This document shows, one piece after another, positions 45,885 to 56,738 of a DNA stretch of 64,000 nucleotides. A program made the translations under genes and the position numbers. The number at the start of each line of letters is the position of its first letter. The stretch's first letter is position 1. The DNA comes from Spirodela intermedia (Eukaryota > Streptophyta > Magnoliopsida > Alismatales > Araceae). The notes beneath the pieces are model-generated. The model had not been told where the DNA came from, searched no databases, and saw only the letters and a list, made by a program, of their open reading frames with translations. The stretch is taken from NCBI GenBank assembly GCA_902729315.2, contig LR746280.1, positions 619,001-683,000 on the forward strand, written 5' to 3'.

Positions 45885-47760
45885 ATGTGACCTAGTCATT
45901 TTATAATAAATCACTTAAACTTAAATATTTATAAAATAAGAAAATATAGTTCAATAAGTGATGATATTTAGAAGTATTTTTAAAAATATATATCAATGAT
46001 AATGTAATAAAAGTTTTAAAAATAGTGATAATTTTTCAGATCAATCACAAAGATGTAATATAATATCTGGTGATATTTTACAATTTTTCACAAAAAATAT
46101 ATTTTTTTATGAGTTTTAGATGAAATAATAAAAATAATATATAGTTAAAATTTACAAAAAAAGGAAAATAAAAGTATAGATGTCATGATGATGTCACCAT
46201 GTTGATAAATTATATATGATTCTTACATAAGTAATTACGTATAATTTATTTAGTCAAATTAAGATATATAAAAGTGATAAAAAATGTAATTTATTAAAGA
46301 AGAGTTTCAAAACTTGAAATCACAAAAAGTATCACTAAATTAAGTAAAAATTAAGTTAGAAGTAAAAAAAATAGAGTTCCGACCTCGCGACAAGGATTGT
46401 CGAAATTCTACACAATCAAGATGGTTATCGTGCAATGTCTCTGGCCTCAAAATTTCCTAGACATAGACTACTTATGCATTCGTTAGATTTTCTTTAGAAG
46501 TCTTAAAAATGATGGTGAAAGTTAAACTAATTAAAAAAATAGAGTTTCGTCGTCATCGTGGCGATGTGTCAAAATCTTGAGTGTTCAAAAGGGATTATCA
46601 TGTAATGTTAATGGCCTCAAAGGCTCTCTTTAGAAATAGACGACATAGATAATTTCCAGATCTTCTTGGTCTAGAAATTAATAAGATGAGTCAACGAATC
46701 ATCTCTAGTAGCTGTCACCCAATGGAGCGAAAGAATGACGACTTTTCAAATCTCTGACAGCTATCACTCGATAGAGATCAATTGAATAGAGGTGGGAAGT
46801 ATCATATGGAGCTTTATCTTCAGGTCTGCATAATAAGAATAATCTCTTCATCGCATCTGACATGTTCTCAAGAGGTGACAACTCGTCTCTCAATAGATTG
46901 TCTTTTTCCTAAAGACAACCTATTAGTCGATTAATCGGAGATAATGTACTCGATAGATTCGTGATCTTTTTATTTTGAATCATTAGAAAATTTTAGTAAC
47001 GATGCTTTACGAATCACATTGATAAGATTTTCATTAATAATTAAGCAATTATGATGGTTTAATCGTTCACCGTTAAATTTACAAAAAAAAATCTGATTTA
47101 AATAAATAAAAATATGAGTTTTGGCTTTAGTAATATTCGAACCCTTGTCGGTCGTCTATCTGTATAAGAGATAGTAAAATAAATATATGAATACCCTTAA
47201 AAAATGACATCATAAGGGTATCATCTTCTCATAAATAAGGGGTATTTTAGGTATTATAATTATTGAAAATATTTTGAGAAGTTGTGATGCTAGTTTAGTC
47301 CCACAAAGACTATTTTTAAGTTTTGAGATGCACATATAGTAATATAATATTCTAGCATCGATGAGTTTCTCTCTCACGTGTGTATAGTAATACAATATTC
47401 TATCATTAATGAGTCTTTCTCGCACGTGTGTATGACCACTCATTTATAGATGGGCCCACTATACCTAGAGAACTTCGGCTTCATATGATCATGAAGTAGT
47501 TGTCAAGGCCCCACATTTGGTTGGCCATTGATGATGTGGAAGGGGAGTAACATACATGTGTCTCCTATCAGTCCTTAGCCACTTGCGGCTCTACCCGATT
47601 GTACTTCCAACCCACTTGTGGGCCCGACTGGCCACTAGGTCCCCACCCTTTTCCTATATTTTTTATTTTATTTTATTTCTTTTCATTTATCTCAAAAACA
47701 TTATTATAAAAATTATATAAACTCACATAAAATCAAATAATTAACAAAAAATTCACATTG
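45885..47760 (-). repeat. 1.9 kb repeat family copy B (AT-decayed)
   Basis: Inverted relative to the copy at 40221-42098 and colinear with it over nearly its whole length, but lacking the outer ends of the terminal inverted repeats. One end is replaced by a long (TC)n at 47768. Where the GC-rich copy has CG dinucleotides this copy usually has TG or CA, for example in the GTGACAGCCGCT...CCGCCGGGTGACAG block. It is the direct partner of 61830-63602. Confidence 0.8.
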
Positions 47761-47765
47761 ACTAT

Positions 47766-47767
<2 letters not shown>

Positions 47768-47826
<59 letters not shown>
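47768..47826 (+). repeat. Long (TC)n microsatellite
   Basis: Nearly 30 TC units between the repeat-family copy and the 1.1 kb linker. The inverted partner at 61800-61824 has only about 11 GA units. Confidence 0.9.
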
Positions 47827-47829
<3 letters not shown>

Positions 47830-48434
47830 TTTCACACTCGTCTTTTCTTGAATTGCCACGTAGAGCGGTTGGCTTTTTATGGTCGACGGCGTCTCTTACA
47901 CGCAACCTCTGCTCCCGCAGTCATCGTCCGATGGAGGCTTGAGCAAAATGCCGAAACATCACTACTGGTGATCTCCATCGAAAGAATTCGACAAGTCAAC
48001 TGCTGGTTTTTCTCCTCCCCAAGGCAACAGAAAGAACTGAGGCTTGCTTCACCACATGGTGCCCATCTAGTGGCTTGCTTAAAACTTCGTAGAAACTTCT
48101 CCCTTCTTTAAGTTCCAGCATTGATAGGAGGGTAGACATTTCTTAAAACTTCCTTCCCTTCCGAAGAACAGATCTCAATCATGCAACAGTCATCCTCAAC
48201 TCATACTGCTGCAGGGTTCCACTACGGCAAAGCCACATATGGAATTTTTTTACTTTCCACCCTTAAAACTTAATGTTTTTTTAAAAGTGATGCATTCAAT
48301 CGTAGCGTATAACCAGGACCTTGGATGAATTTTTCTTAAAAAATAAGTATCATTTTACTGCGCATTCACATCGCAGCTCCGCCTCTTTCCCAGAGAGCCA
48401 GGTGACCCCGTTCTCTCTCTTCTATGTCTGTCCG

Positions 48435-48437
48435 TCA

Positions 48438-48514
<77 letters not shown>
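48435..48514 (+). repeat. Compound (TCTG)n(TC)n microsatellite
   Basis: About eight TCTG units followed by about twenty TC units. The inverted partner at 61169-61203 carries only three CAGA units and about nine GA units, so the tract has changed length since duplication. Confidence 0.9.
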
Positions 48515-48518
<4 letters not shown>

Positions 48519-48638
48519 CATTGAGAAACATGACTGACACGTTCTGCACGCACCGTATTGACGGAGAATGACAGACGACGACCATCAGATGAAATAAATG
48601 AAGACAAATGTAGAAAGTGACGCCGTCGACGTGACTCT

Positions 48639-48671
48639 GTGGAAATCAGAGACTGAACCTCTGATTTCCAC
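48639..48671 (+). repeat. Perfect 13-bp hairpin
   Basis: GTGGAAATCAGAG, a 7-base loop, then CTCTGATTTCCAC. The copy in the other arm (61014-61046) keeps the hairpin with a single mismatch. Confidence 0.85.
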
Positions 48672-48865
48672 GTGCGACTGCACTCGGCGCACTCTCATCA
48701 TAATCCACAGGGACTGATTAAGAGAATCTTATCATGCGAACAGGAAGGAAATTCCATGTCATCATCCAACGAAGGCATCATTGACGCGGTTGATAAAACA
48801 AATCTAGGCGCCGAAAATGGTGCTTCGATGGATGCCGATGGCCGAGGGACTTTGCGGCTGGACTG

Positions 48866-51800
48866 GAGACTGTTTCAACGCGAAGAGATCTTACACAAAA
48901 TATATTTCACGAGAAGGACAATTTATAAACAAAGATCACGATGACATTCACTAAAATAATTTTCCTATAAATAGAACATGAGGAACTTTCTTTTGCAGTC
49001 CCATTTTAGCATTTGGGCTTCTTCGTACACGTGATGACCCCCCAAACCTTCACAAATTAAATGAAGAATGGGATCATGTGTCGCGTGGGCTTCAGGCCTT
49101 CGGCTGCGCCTTTTGACGAACCCTTTTCTCATCCGACAGCATCCTTGCAAATCTGCATGAGAAGGAAGATCAGGTGAACTATTCACGACATAATTTGGAT
49201 GATAGTGTACAATGTGGAAAATTTTCAACTTTTGTCTAAGATGATAGTGATAAATGACGGGTCAGATGAGGTGGTCAATGTCGAAAACGAACATGCTTGA
49301 TAAAAAATCTGTACACCGCGTAAATTCTTTAGATGAATGACCGTTACCTTTTAAGGGCTTCTCCGTTTTTCTCCGCTCCTACAGGTTCATTCCGGCCGGT
49401 GTCAAGATTGACCCTCGAAACTGGCTTGTCGAGCAAGTCCTCTCCGATTTTCACTAACTTCCCTAAATTCTCCTTTGTTGCGATGTCGACGGAAGAAGCG
49501 TCCCCGGAGAGCGTGTCGTCCTGCGTTTTCACAATATCTCTTGTGAATCCGTGATTGACAGAAGGAACACCGATTTATTTAGGGTTGAAACCTGTGCGCG
49601 TGTGTGTCTGGGCGCGTTTGTATGTGTACATGCGTACCGCAGAACACAGAAGATAAGACTAACCTGGATTCTCAAGTAGTTTGCCTCACAACGCAGGGTC
49701 TGGAAGACGCCGGAGATATGAAGGTCGACCATGTCCACGCTCGCTTGGGTGAACACATCGATTAAGGGATTCGACCCCTGGCTGTTCAACCATCCGACTA
49801 TGCCCCACTTCGCGGCATCTCCCGCACTGTACTTGTCCATCTGCGTCGTACCGGTGCCCAGGGATATGAGCAGAACCTTCTTTAAGTCCAGCTGCTTAGA
49901 ATTGGCCGCCTCAGGGTTCTTCCTTCTCGTCTCCTTGGTCATATCTCTGATAGCAAGCAGTGCCTACAGGGCATCTTCCTCGTCAGTTGAGAGGCTGTAC
50001 GTGCATTCCTTTAGTCTATCACAGCTATCTTGTCCCCGAATTAGAAGAAGTAAGTAAACTATGCTAATGCCTCACCGGATTGTTTGCGGCCACGCCTCCG
50101 TCGATAAGGTTGAACTCCCTCTTCCCCCCACGAGGTGTCTGTACGTTGAAGTAGTAGGCCGGCAGGTAGGTGGGGGCGGCTGAGGTGCTAATGCAGACGT
50201 CGGAGAGAGTCACATTCAAACAATTGCCGTTCTTCGCCTGAAATCAGTTCATTCCAGTTCTTCAGAAAGCATGCAAGGAGCGAGAGAGAGAGGGAGAGAG
50301 AGAGAGAGAGAGAGGAATAGGAAAAACAATGGCAGCTCCTCGGGTTAAAAGTGACGTGCACACCTCAAAACTGGAAAAGACAGTGGGTTGGAGATTCCTG
50401 ATGTCGAAGGCCGGAATGAGCACGTTTGTCAGTGTGTCCCCTAACTTGACGCTTCCCAGTTTTTCCCTTATAAGCTTGTGAAGGTATTTTCCATTATATC
50501 TCGGTCCTGTGATACCATTGATCAGTTGGCGGATTCCGGCGAGCGGGCCCCTGGTTCCACAAATTACGATATATCAGGAGGCCGATGTAAGTCATACTGA
50601 GATCATATAAACGATAACCCGGAATTTTCCGTGCTGTAATCCCGGTAGTTACCCGATCTGGGGGAAAATCTTAGGGCAGTTCTCAAGGTAGAAGTCCTTG
50701 ATATCTTTGGCGGCTAAGATGGGGCGATTGTGTTCACTGGGAGCCGTCAGCATGGCCGTCACGAGCCCCCCGGTGCTTGTCCCTGCAATCACGTCGAAGT
50801 AGTCTGCGATCTTCGCATCCTCCCCGTCGAGCTCCTGTCGAAAGTAAGCGGAATGAATCTACGCGTGAGAACAGCCCGGCAATGTTGAGAATGGATGGCC
50901 AATGTCTCCGTACTCAATACATCCGTAGGAAGAAACGAGAAAGAATGAAAAAAATTCGAACGAGGCATGCACTCGGTGGTGTTCTCCAAATTTTTAGCGA
51001 CGTGTCTGAAAGTTTTACTAATCAGTATTTTTTAGCTAACTGCCAAGAACGAAGACTATGAATTTATTGGTTTTTGGTATGAATGCATCTGGGAGAAGTG
51101 TCTCTCGGTTGGACGCCGTGGAATAGGCATCTGCTCTTTCTTTAACATACCTGAAGTTCTTTCTCCAGAAAGGCGAGAATGGTGGCCGGAATGATGCCTC
51201 TGACACCGCCTCCGTCGATGCTGAGGATGGTGATCAAGTTGCCGCTGATCGCCGGCTGAGTCACGAAGCTCTCGGCGACGGAGCCCATGAAAATGGTGTG
51301 GGTAACTCTTACAGAGACCAGGAAGAGGAAGGAAAAGAAAAAAGGGATCCAACGAAAAGAGGACTCTGAAAACGAGAAGACGAAGAACCAAGAGAGGAAG
51401 TGGACGAAGAGAAAAGAGGGAGACGGAGAAAAGAATGAGAAGAACGGATTGGTAGTAGTTGCACGATTTCAAGCGCTGTTGGTCTTCCCAGAGAGTAGGC
51501 AGGTTTTATAGGTAAGAGGGATAGTTTTCGGACGAAGACAGAACGTTCAGAGACTGGTGCCTTCGTCGCAGGACAATTTTGACTCGAGGCGAGTCGAGGA
51601 GAATTTTGACTCGAGTCCATCCATGGTGGATATACGACAACAAGGCAGGACGGGATTGACCTTGGCACGTCCTGCACCCTCCGAGGCTTCGATGAAATAG
51701 AGCTTGCTTGCGTTAAAACGTAGCAATCCCGATAGAAAGCACGTGTTTGAATCCCTACACGGTCAAAACTTGGTCGGCTTTATCCATAGGAGGAAATAAA

Positions 51801-52660
51801 TCGCGTCGAGTCCCTGTGAACTTGGCCCGGTTTCCTCGGATATTAAGATTGAAAGTCAAACTATATAACAGGAAACCGTGCTTTTCTGGTTTTCCGTCGT
51901 ATCTAAAAGTTAGTGCAGATTGAGAAGTTCATTAAATTGAAGTTCTCCACGTGGGTTGGGTTTACGTCTCTCCCAGTCTCTCTCTCTCTCTCTCTTGCCG
52001 GAAATACATGTATCTATTTATAGTACACCTCTTCTTCATATCTCTGCCATCGATATCTACCTATCTTCGAGCAAGCTCAATCTTGGAGACCGGTGAAAAG
52101 AGTGGTCGAAGTCTTCTTCCCATTTCCTCCTGACATTGATTCCGAGTTTAACTGTTTTGGTTGAACCATAGGGTATAATGACGGCAACTACAGTGCAAAT
52201 GAGATGCAGAATTGATCTTCAGAACATTAATTTTCTGTTCAGTCACATCCTCTTTAAATCGGCATTACATTTTTGAATAGTTTGCATGGTTAGATGCCTT
52301 CTTCCCTACATTTTCTGAATAGATAATTGGTAATAGAGTACTTTCTACACTTCTATCTTGGATCCAAGATGCGTTTTGATATTTCAATGACCTATTGGAT
52401 TTGACTGAGCCTGATTGGATCCAACCTTTACGCTGAACCCCTACAGACGTAAATGTATAAACTAAATTGATAAAATTTGACAAATTTTGTTCATTCATAA
52501 ATGAGATTCTTTCTCATTTTTTTCTATTTACCTTTCAACAGGTGATGTGACCTAGTCATTTTATAATAAATCACGTAAACTTAAATATTTATAAAATAAG
52601 AAAATATAGTTCAATAAATGACGATATTTAGAAGTATTTTTAAAAACATATATCAATTAT
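48866..52660 (-). repeat. Segmental duplication, unit 2 (patatin-like gene 2)
   Basis: Direct copy of 42186-45998. The unit is a mosaic: about 48915-49345 agrees base for base with unit 1, while about 49540-52331 agrees with the inverted copy at 57356-60330. Its right edge (about 52545-52660) lies inside a fragment of the 1.9 kb repeat family. Confidence 0.9.
49092..51288 (-). CDS. PLP2: Patatin-like phospholipase, copy 2
   Basis: Same seven-exon structure as copy 1, 400 aa, start at the ATG complementing 51286-51288 and stop TGA complementing 49092-49094. Exons: complement(51151..51288), then the exons ending near 50834, 50548, 50235, 49963 and 49520, and the last (49092..49152); the middle boundaries are transferred from copies 1 and 3, with splice motifs conserved. 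Motifs DGGGVRG, GTSTG (Ser66) and DGG (Asp215) are intact. The predicted protein equals copy 3 wherever I compared it (Ser79, Lys101, Lys246). TATA box at complement 51503-51510. Transcribed away from the spacer and divergent from copy 3. Confidence 0.92.
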
Positions 52661-52662
52661 AA
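52545..52662 (-). repeat. Short fragment of the 1.9 kb repeat family
   Basis: GTGACCTAGTCATTTTATAATAAATCAC and following sequence match the start of copy B (about 45885-45998) and, in reverse, about 41740-41860 of the TIR element. It is cut off at about 52662, marking the edge of the direct duplication. Confidence 0.75.
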
Positions 52663-53330
52663 GTTTTTAGGTCATTGACGAGCTCACCTCCGGGAGCAGA
52701 GCAGTGGTAGCGGGTGGGGAGACGGTGTTGCTGTGACAACTTGTAGCACTACGGCGGCTGTGAAATCCCACGACATCAACGAGCTCACCTCCTGAGTGAC
52801 AGGTGGAGTTGAAATCGATGGCGACGGTGTGCACAACAAGGTGGATACCAACGGCAGCAAGTAGAGCTGTCATCCCAAGAAATCTCCTCTCCATCCGCAT
52901 GATTTCCGGAGACAGCTGAGTAGTGAACAGGGACTTTTAGATTGGTTAATGCTATTTCAAGCGTGTTTCGTGTTTTACCTTCACTTTATGCTTTATTAGT
53001 GATGTGGGTGACAGGCACGCAATAGGGTCGATTGTTACTTTCTTTCTTTTTATTTTCTTTGAATTTTCAGAACACTGTGTTTGCATTTAGAAACCCCAGC
53101 ATTGTATGTGTTTGCATTGAGAAACCCCAGCATTGTTTTGTCTCTGCTCTTGTGTGACAGACAAGAAGAAGATTGAATGCTGATTTTATTCACAGCTTAG
53201 TTTACTCCATGGTCAAACATTTTTTTATTTCAGTATTGTGGTTGAACGTAGTTATTTAAAGCTCTCTCTCTCTCTCTCTCTTTCTCTCTCTTCCTCTCTC
53301 TCTTCTTGCCTTTTCCTTCACGGTTGTTAT
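52663..53330. other. Spacer segment with small tandem repeats
   Basis: An imperfect duplication of GAGCTCACCTCC-containing sequence (about 52673 and 52780) and a two-unit 31-bp repeat containing AAACCCCAGCATTGT (about 53076-53137). The minus-strand 77-codon frame at 52667-52900 begins with a hydrophobic stretch (FLGMTALLAAVGIHLVVHTVAI) but then has no recognisable domain; I do not call it a gene. A CT-rich microsatellite lies at about 53264-53305. Confidence 0.45.
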
Positions 53331-55690
53331 AAGTAGAGTATGTATTAAAGAGCATAATTTTGGCATTTAAATTGGTAGCCATCCTTGAGGATCGACCTGA
53401 ACCCACTAGACCATATAATCTTAATTTCCATTTTGAGGTCAGCTAAAAATATTAAAATTGGCATCTTCTTAATCAACCACTAGAAGATTAATCAATTTTT
53501 GGCGCTGTTGCCAAGGATGGCTAAATTTTATTTTGTGTCAGAATTTTGTTTATTTACTGTCCTTTTAATTAAGCAGTCACTAACTTTTTGATCTGAATAT
53601 TTTTTACAGTTTGAAAAAAAAAAAGAGGAAGAAGGGTGGTGGAGAGAAGAAGAACACAGCTAAAACGAACAGCTGATTTTGCAAGAAAAAGGCAAAAAAC
53701 AATTAGTGAAGGTGTTGGTAATGAATTATTTTTTTAGAAATTCTCTTTAGTAAGCTTACATATAGGTGTTATTAATCAATTGATAATAATCTACTTAATG
53801 TTATGTTCTAAAGTTTTTTTCTTGAGATTTACTTTCTTGAGATGTTAATAATTGTTCTGTTTTGAAAATAATATTTTCTTGAGAGACTCAAGGAACTATT
53901 ATGGCAATGTCCTCGTCATGGGATATTAAAGTGGCAATTAGTACAAATATTTTATGATGGCTTGACAGAACAATATAGACAAATGATGGATGCACCATGT
54001 GAGGGAATATTTATGAGTACGAATGAGGACGAAGCATATCCAATTATTTGAGGTTCCTTAGTGAAAATTCGATCAATCATGCTTCTTTATCATCTTATGA
54101 AAGAAATATTAGACCTTCAAAAAGAAATGGGATGTATGAGATTGAGACATGTGAAGAGAATGATTTACAAATGGATATAAGTAAGATTCATAGACGATTA
54201 GAGAAAGTAGGCAGCTTAGATGAGAAATTTGACCAAATATTAGCTGTACATAATAGTCAAACTCATATATCATTTAGCACAACTGAATTTCATACAGTTT
54301 GTTCAATCTCTGCAAATCACGCTCATTCTGAACAGGAGTGCCCAATGGCGATCCAATTTTGCCCCCATCTGCAAGAGCAAGTGCAGGTTGCACAAGGATT
54401 TTCCAAGGGCAACCATAACCCATTTTCCAGCACATACAATCCAGGCTGGAAAATCACATGAATTTCTCATGGAGAAACCCCCAAGCTGCTGTTTATGATC
54501 CAGCAGTACCTCAAAACTTTAGTCATCTCAAGCAAACAGCCCAAGGCCCCTACCAAAATCAGTCAACCCAACAAAGTCATTATAGACTATTGTAGACCCA
54601 AAATGATGGGGCTGGACCCTCAACACACAATGGCTATAATCAGCCTAATTTTACTGATATGTGTGGTCAACTCCAGCAAATAATATTACCACAGCAGCAA
54701 TCAATTGCAGGCTTAGAAACACAGGTGGGGCAACTAGCAGAAGCAAGTACGAAACGAGAATTAGGACAGCTTCCAAGCCAACCAGTAGCCAACCCAAGAA
54801 ATCAACCGCCACCTGGTTTCCCTTCTCAAATGCCTATAGTCAACCAATCCAGCCAACACATACAACCTTAGCCCCCTCAATTTGAGAACGCAAAAGCCAT
54901 AGGCACCCTTCGAAATGGAAGAATTCTTGAAGAGCCATTCCAATCTAGAAAAGGGGAGGGAACATCTAAAGGAAAGCACGATATGAGTGAATCCAGTGAA
55001 AATCCAGTAGAGGCTAATATCCTAATAGGAAGTGAAACTTCAACCAAAGAAGGACAAGTAGAACAATCTAAGTCGGGGGCCAAAAGTATACAACACATGA
55101 ACCCCATTGTGATTTAGGAGAATACCATTCACCAGTCCTTTTTCCCACAGCACTAGAACCTCGTCCTAAAAAGAAGGTAGCACAAAATGAGGAATTAATT
55201 GAACTGCTCAAACATGTTCAAATTAGTATTCCCTTACTTGATGCCATTAAACGTGTTCCAGCGTATGCAAAGTTTCTTAGACGATTGTGCACACCATAGA
55301 GAGAACAAAAGAAAATTGAACTTTCTGAAGAGGTGAGTGTAGTTCTCTCTACTAGCATGCCTAAGAAACTTAAAGATCCAGGGACTCCCTTGATTTCATG
55401 CGTTATAGGTGGAATTACCTTCCATCGTGCCCTCTTAGATTTGGGGGCCAGCATTAACGGTTTACCCACTTCTGTCTATGAGCGATTTGACCTAGGAGAA
55501 TTAAAACCAACCCTAATTGTCTCGCAGCTGGCAGATAGATCAGTCAAGACTCCATGAGATTTAATTAAAGATGTCATTGTAAGGGTCAAGGATTGTTTCT
55601 TTTTTGTAGATTTCCTTATCCTCGATATGAACTTCCCTCATGATTTAAGTCAAACACCAATCATTTTAGGTCGTCCATTTTCTAGATTTT
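53330..55690 (+). mobile_element. Truncated Gypsy element: primer site, gag and protease only
   Basis: TTTTTGGCGCTGTTGCCAAGG at 53496-53516 is the plant Athila/Tat-type primer-binding context (usual form TGGCGCCGTTGCCGGGG). Downstream in plus orientation is a gag stretch (about 53895-54050) with FYDGLTEQYRQMMDAP, a Gln-rich linker, and a retropepsin-like segment at 55333-55690 with RALLDLGASINGLP (active-site DLGAS form), LADRSVKTP and PIILGRPF. No reverse transcriptase or integrase follows; the element stops directly after the protease. Several frames are interrupted, so it is a dead fragment. Confidence 0.75.
55333..55557 (+). pseudogene. Gypsy retropepsin domain fragment
   Basis: 74-codon open stretch with the aspartic protease signature DLGAS at about 55438-55452 and LADRS at about 55530-55544. 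A TGA codon ends the frame at 55555-55557 and the protease continues in the same frame beyond it (DVIVRV, LGRPF), so the domain is broken by a premature stop. Confidence 0.7.
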
Positions 55691-56045
55691 CTCCCTATAT
55701 TAAGCGGTGTAATCATTGAATGAGAGAAATGGTTCGTTGGGGGATATGGGGTCCTCCGAGGTCCCTATAAAGGGCGCCTCTCCATCTCTTGGGTATCCTA
55801 TTTTGGGAGTTCTTGGAAAGGATTGAAGGGGATATCTCTGGAGGGTTTTTTGTGAGGATGTTGGGGGCCAATAGTGAGGATTTGTTTCTTGGACTCTTTG
55901 TGAGAGTTTCATTGTAAATTTGTCTACGTATACTGAAGCTTTCGTCGTCGTCACCCGTAGATGTATATGACCAACCTTCAAACCAGGTCACATTTCTTTG
56001 TCGGTGACTTTGCTGTGAGTTGATTATTCGTGTATGTCCTTACCT
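55691..56045 (+). mobile_element. Copia-LTR-like fragment
   Basis: CCCTATAAAGGGCGCC (TATA-like), a TTTCATTGTAAATTTG block and CACCCGTAGATGTATATGACC...AAACCAGGTCACATTTCTTTG resemble the promoter and R/U5 parts of plant Copia LTRs (CGTGGATGTAGG...GAACCACGT-type ends). No internal domains adjoin it. Boundaries are approximate. Confidence 0.45.
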
Positions 56046-56531
56046 CATGTCGTGCGGAACATAGAGGCAATATTCTGTGAGTTGGAGTGGGCATTTAGTC
56101 CAACACGAACGATGGATAAACAAAGCCCCAACCATGTGGGTTATAATGAAAGTTGTGCCGTGCGTCACTAGTCTGTTATAATGATATTTTCCCGGATACA
56201 TGTGGGTTATACTTGTGCATGCAATGAGAAATCTGGTTTCCGAGGCCATCGGTCTGGGGACCCTCTGCCACATTGTATAAGATTGGGTCGGTCGGAACGG
56301 TTATCGCGAAGATCACCTCTCAGTCAGCCGTTGAATTATGAAATGGGAAAGTTCTTGAGCTTATACTTACAGCTTGTGCAACCAGTGATCTAATGTGTAC
56401 ATGTGACACCAACGGTTGCCGGGTATCTTTGTTCATCACTCCTTCTGTTCCTTGTATTACCCGTGTGTTTGACACCAGCCTCGTTGACGGACTGAATCTG
56501 CGGGTGCGCTTTGCTCGACAGTCGTAGCGGC
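56046..56531. other. Spacer sequence, no gene seen
   Basis: No motif recognised. The stretch immediately before the NDUFB3-like start (about 56465-56531) could be leader sequence carried with the pseudogene. Confidence 0.4.
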
Positions 56532-56738
56532 ATGGCGGAACCGCTGCAGAAGACGGTGGAGTTCTTCAGGAGGAGCGAAGAGTGGAGGAAGACCCCGATG
56601 CTGACGAACCAGCTCAGATACGCCACCTCCCCCCACCCCCGGCCTCGGCATCGTCGTCGTTGCGTTCGGCGTCTACCTCGTCGGCAAGGCCGACTAAAAC
56701 CACCTCTACCGCTCCGACTCCCACCCTCACTCCTACTG
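56532..56738 (+). pseudogene. NDUFB3: NDUFB3 (complex I B12 subunit) pseudogene
   Basis: Starts MAEPLQKTVEFFRRSEEWRK and continues PMLTNQLRYAT, matching the plant NADH dehydrogenase 1 beta subcomplex subunit 3 N-terminus. After ATACGCCACC an insertion of about 10 bases in a C-rich run shifts the frame; in the new frame the protein resumes as PGLGIVVVAFGVYLVGKA, the single membrane segment of B12. A TAA then interrupts where a Tyr codon is expected, before NHLYRSDSHPHS and a final TGA. Two disabling changes and no visible intron suggest a processed or degraded copy. The functional gene must be elsewhere. Confidence 0.75.

Larger units (their letters stand above)
42186..45998 (-). repeat. Segmental duplication, unit 1 (patatin-like gene 1)
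   Basis: Direct repeat of 48866-52660. Homology begins at GAGACT (42186/48866) and ends inside the 1.9 kb repeat family at ATATATATCAATGATAA (about 45998; the partner reads ATATATCAATTATAA at about 52660). Apart from scattered substitutions and a longer (GA)n in intron 3 the two units are nearly identical across gene, introns and promoter. Confidence 0.9.
47827..48865. other. Linker between repeat copy B and patatin-like gene 2
   Basis: About 1 kb without a recognised gene, also present inverted at about 60830-61800. It holds a (TCTG)n/(TC)n compound microsatellite (48435-48514) and a perfect 13-bp inverted repeat (48639-48671). Open frames here are microsatellite artefacts or lack motifs. 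Confidence 0.5.
45990..52331 (+). repeat. Left arm of a 6.3 kb inverted duplication
   Basis: Reverse complement of 57356-63602, covering repeat copy B, a 1.1 kb unique stretch (about 47760-48865) and patatin-like gene 2. The gene part is essentially identical between arms; the outer part (45990-49340 against 60350-63602) differs at roughly one base in twenty by eye. The arms are separated by a 5.0 kb spacer (52332-57355). Confidence 0.9.

Noticed and set aside
47758-48111. 117-codon plus-strand frame beginning in (TC)n
   Set aside because: Starts in a microsatellite, has no domain, and the inverted copy does not keep the frame.
48435-48514. Regular TCTG repeats resembling a repeat array
   Set aside because: Tetranucleotide and dinucleotide microsatellite; no spacers, and the host is a plant, so not CRISPR.
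52667-52900. 77-codon minus-strand frame with a hydrophobic start
   Set aside because: Looks like a signal anchor only over the first 30 residues, then low-complexity sequence that overlaps a local duplication. No family resemblance.
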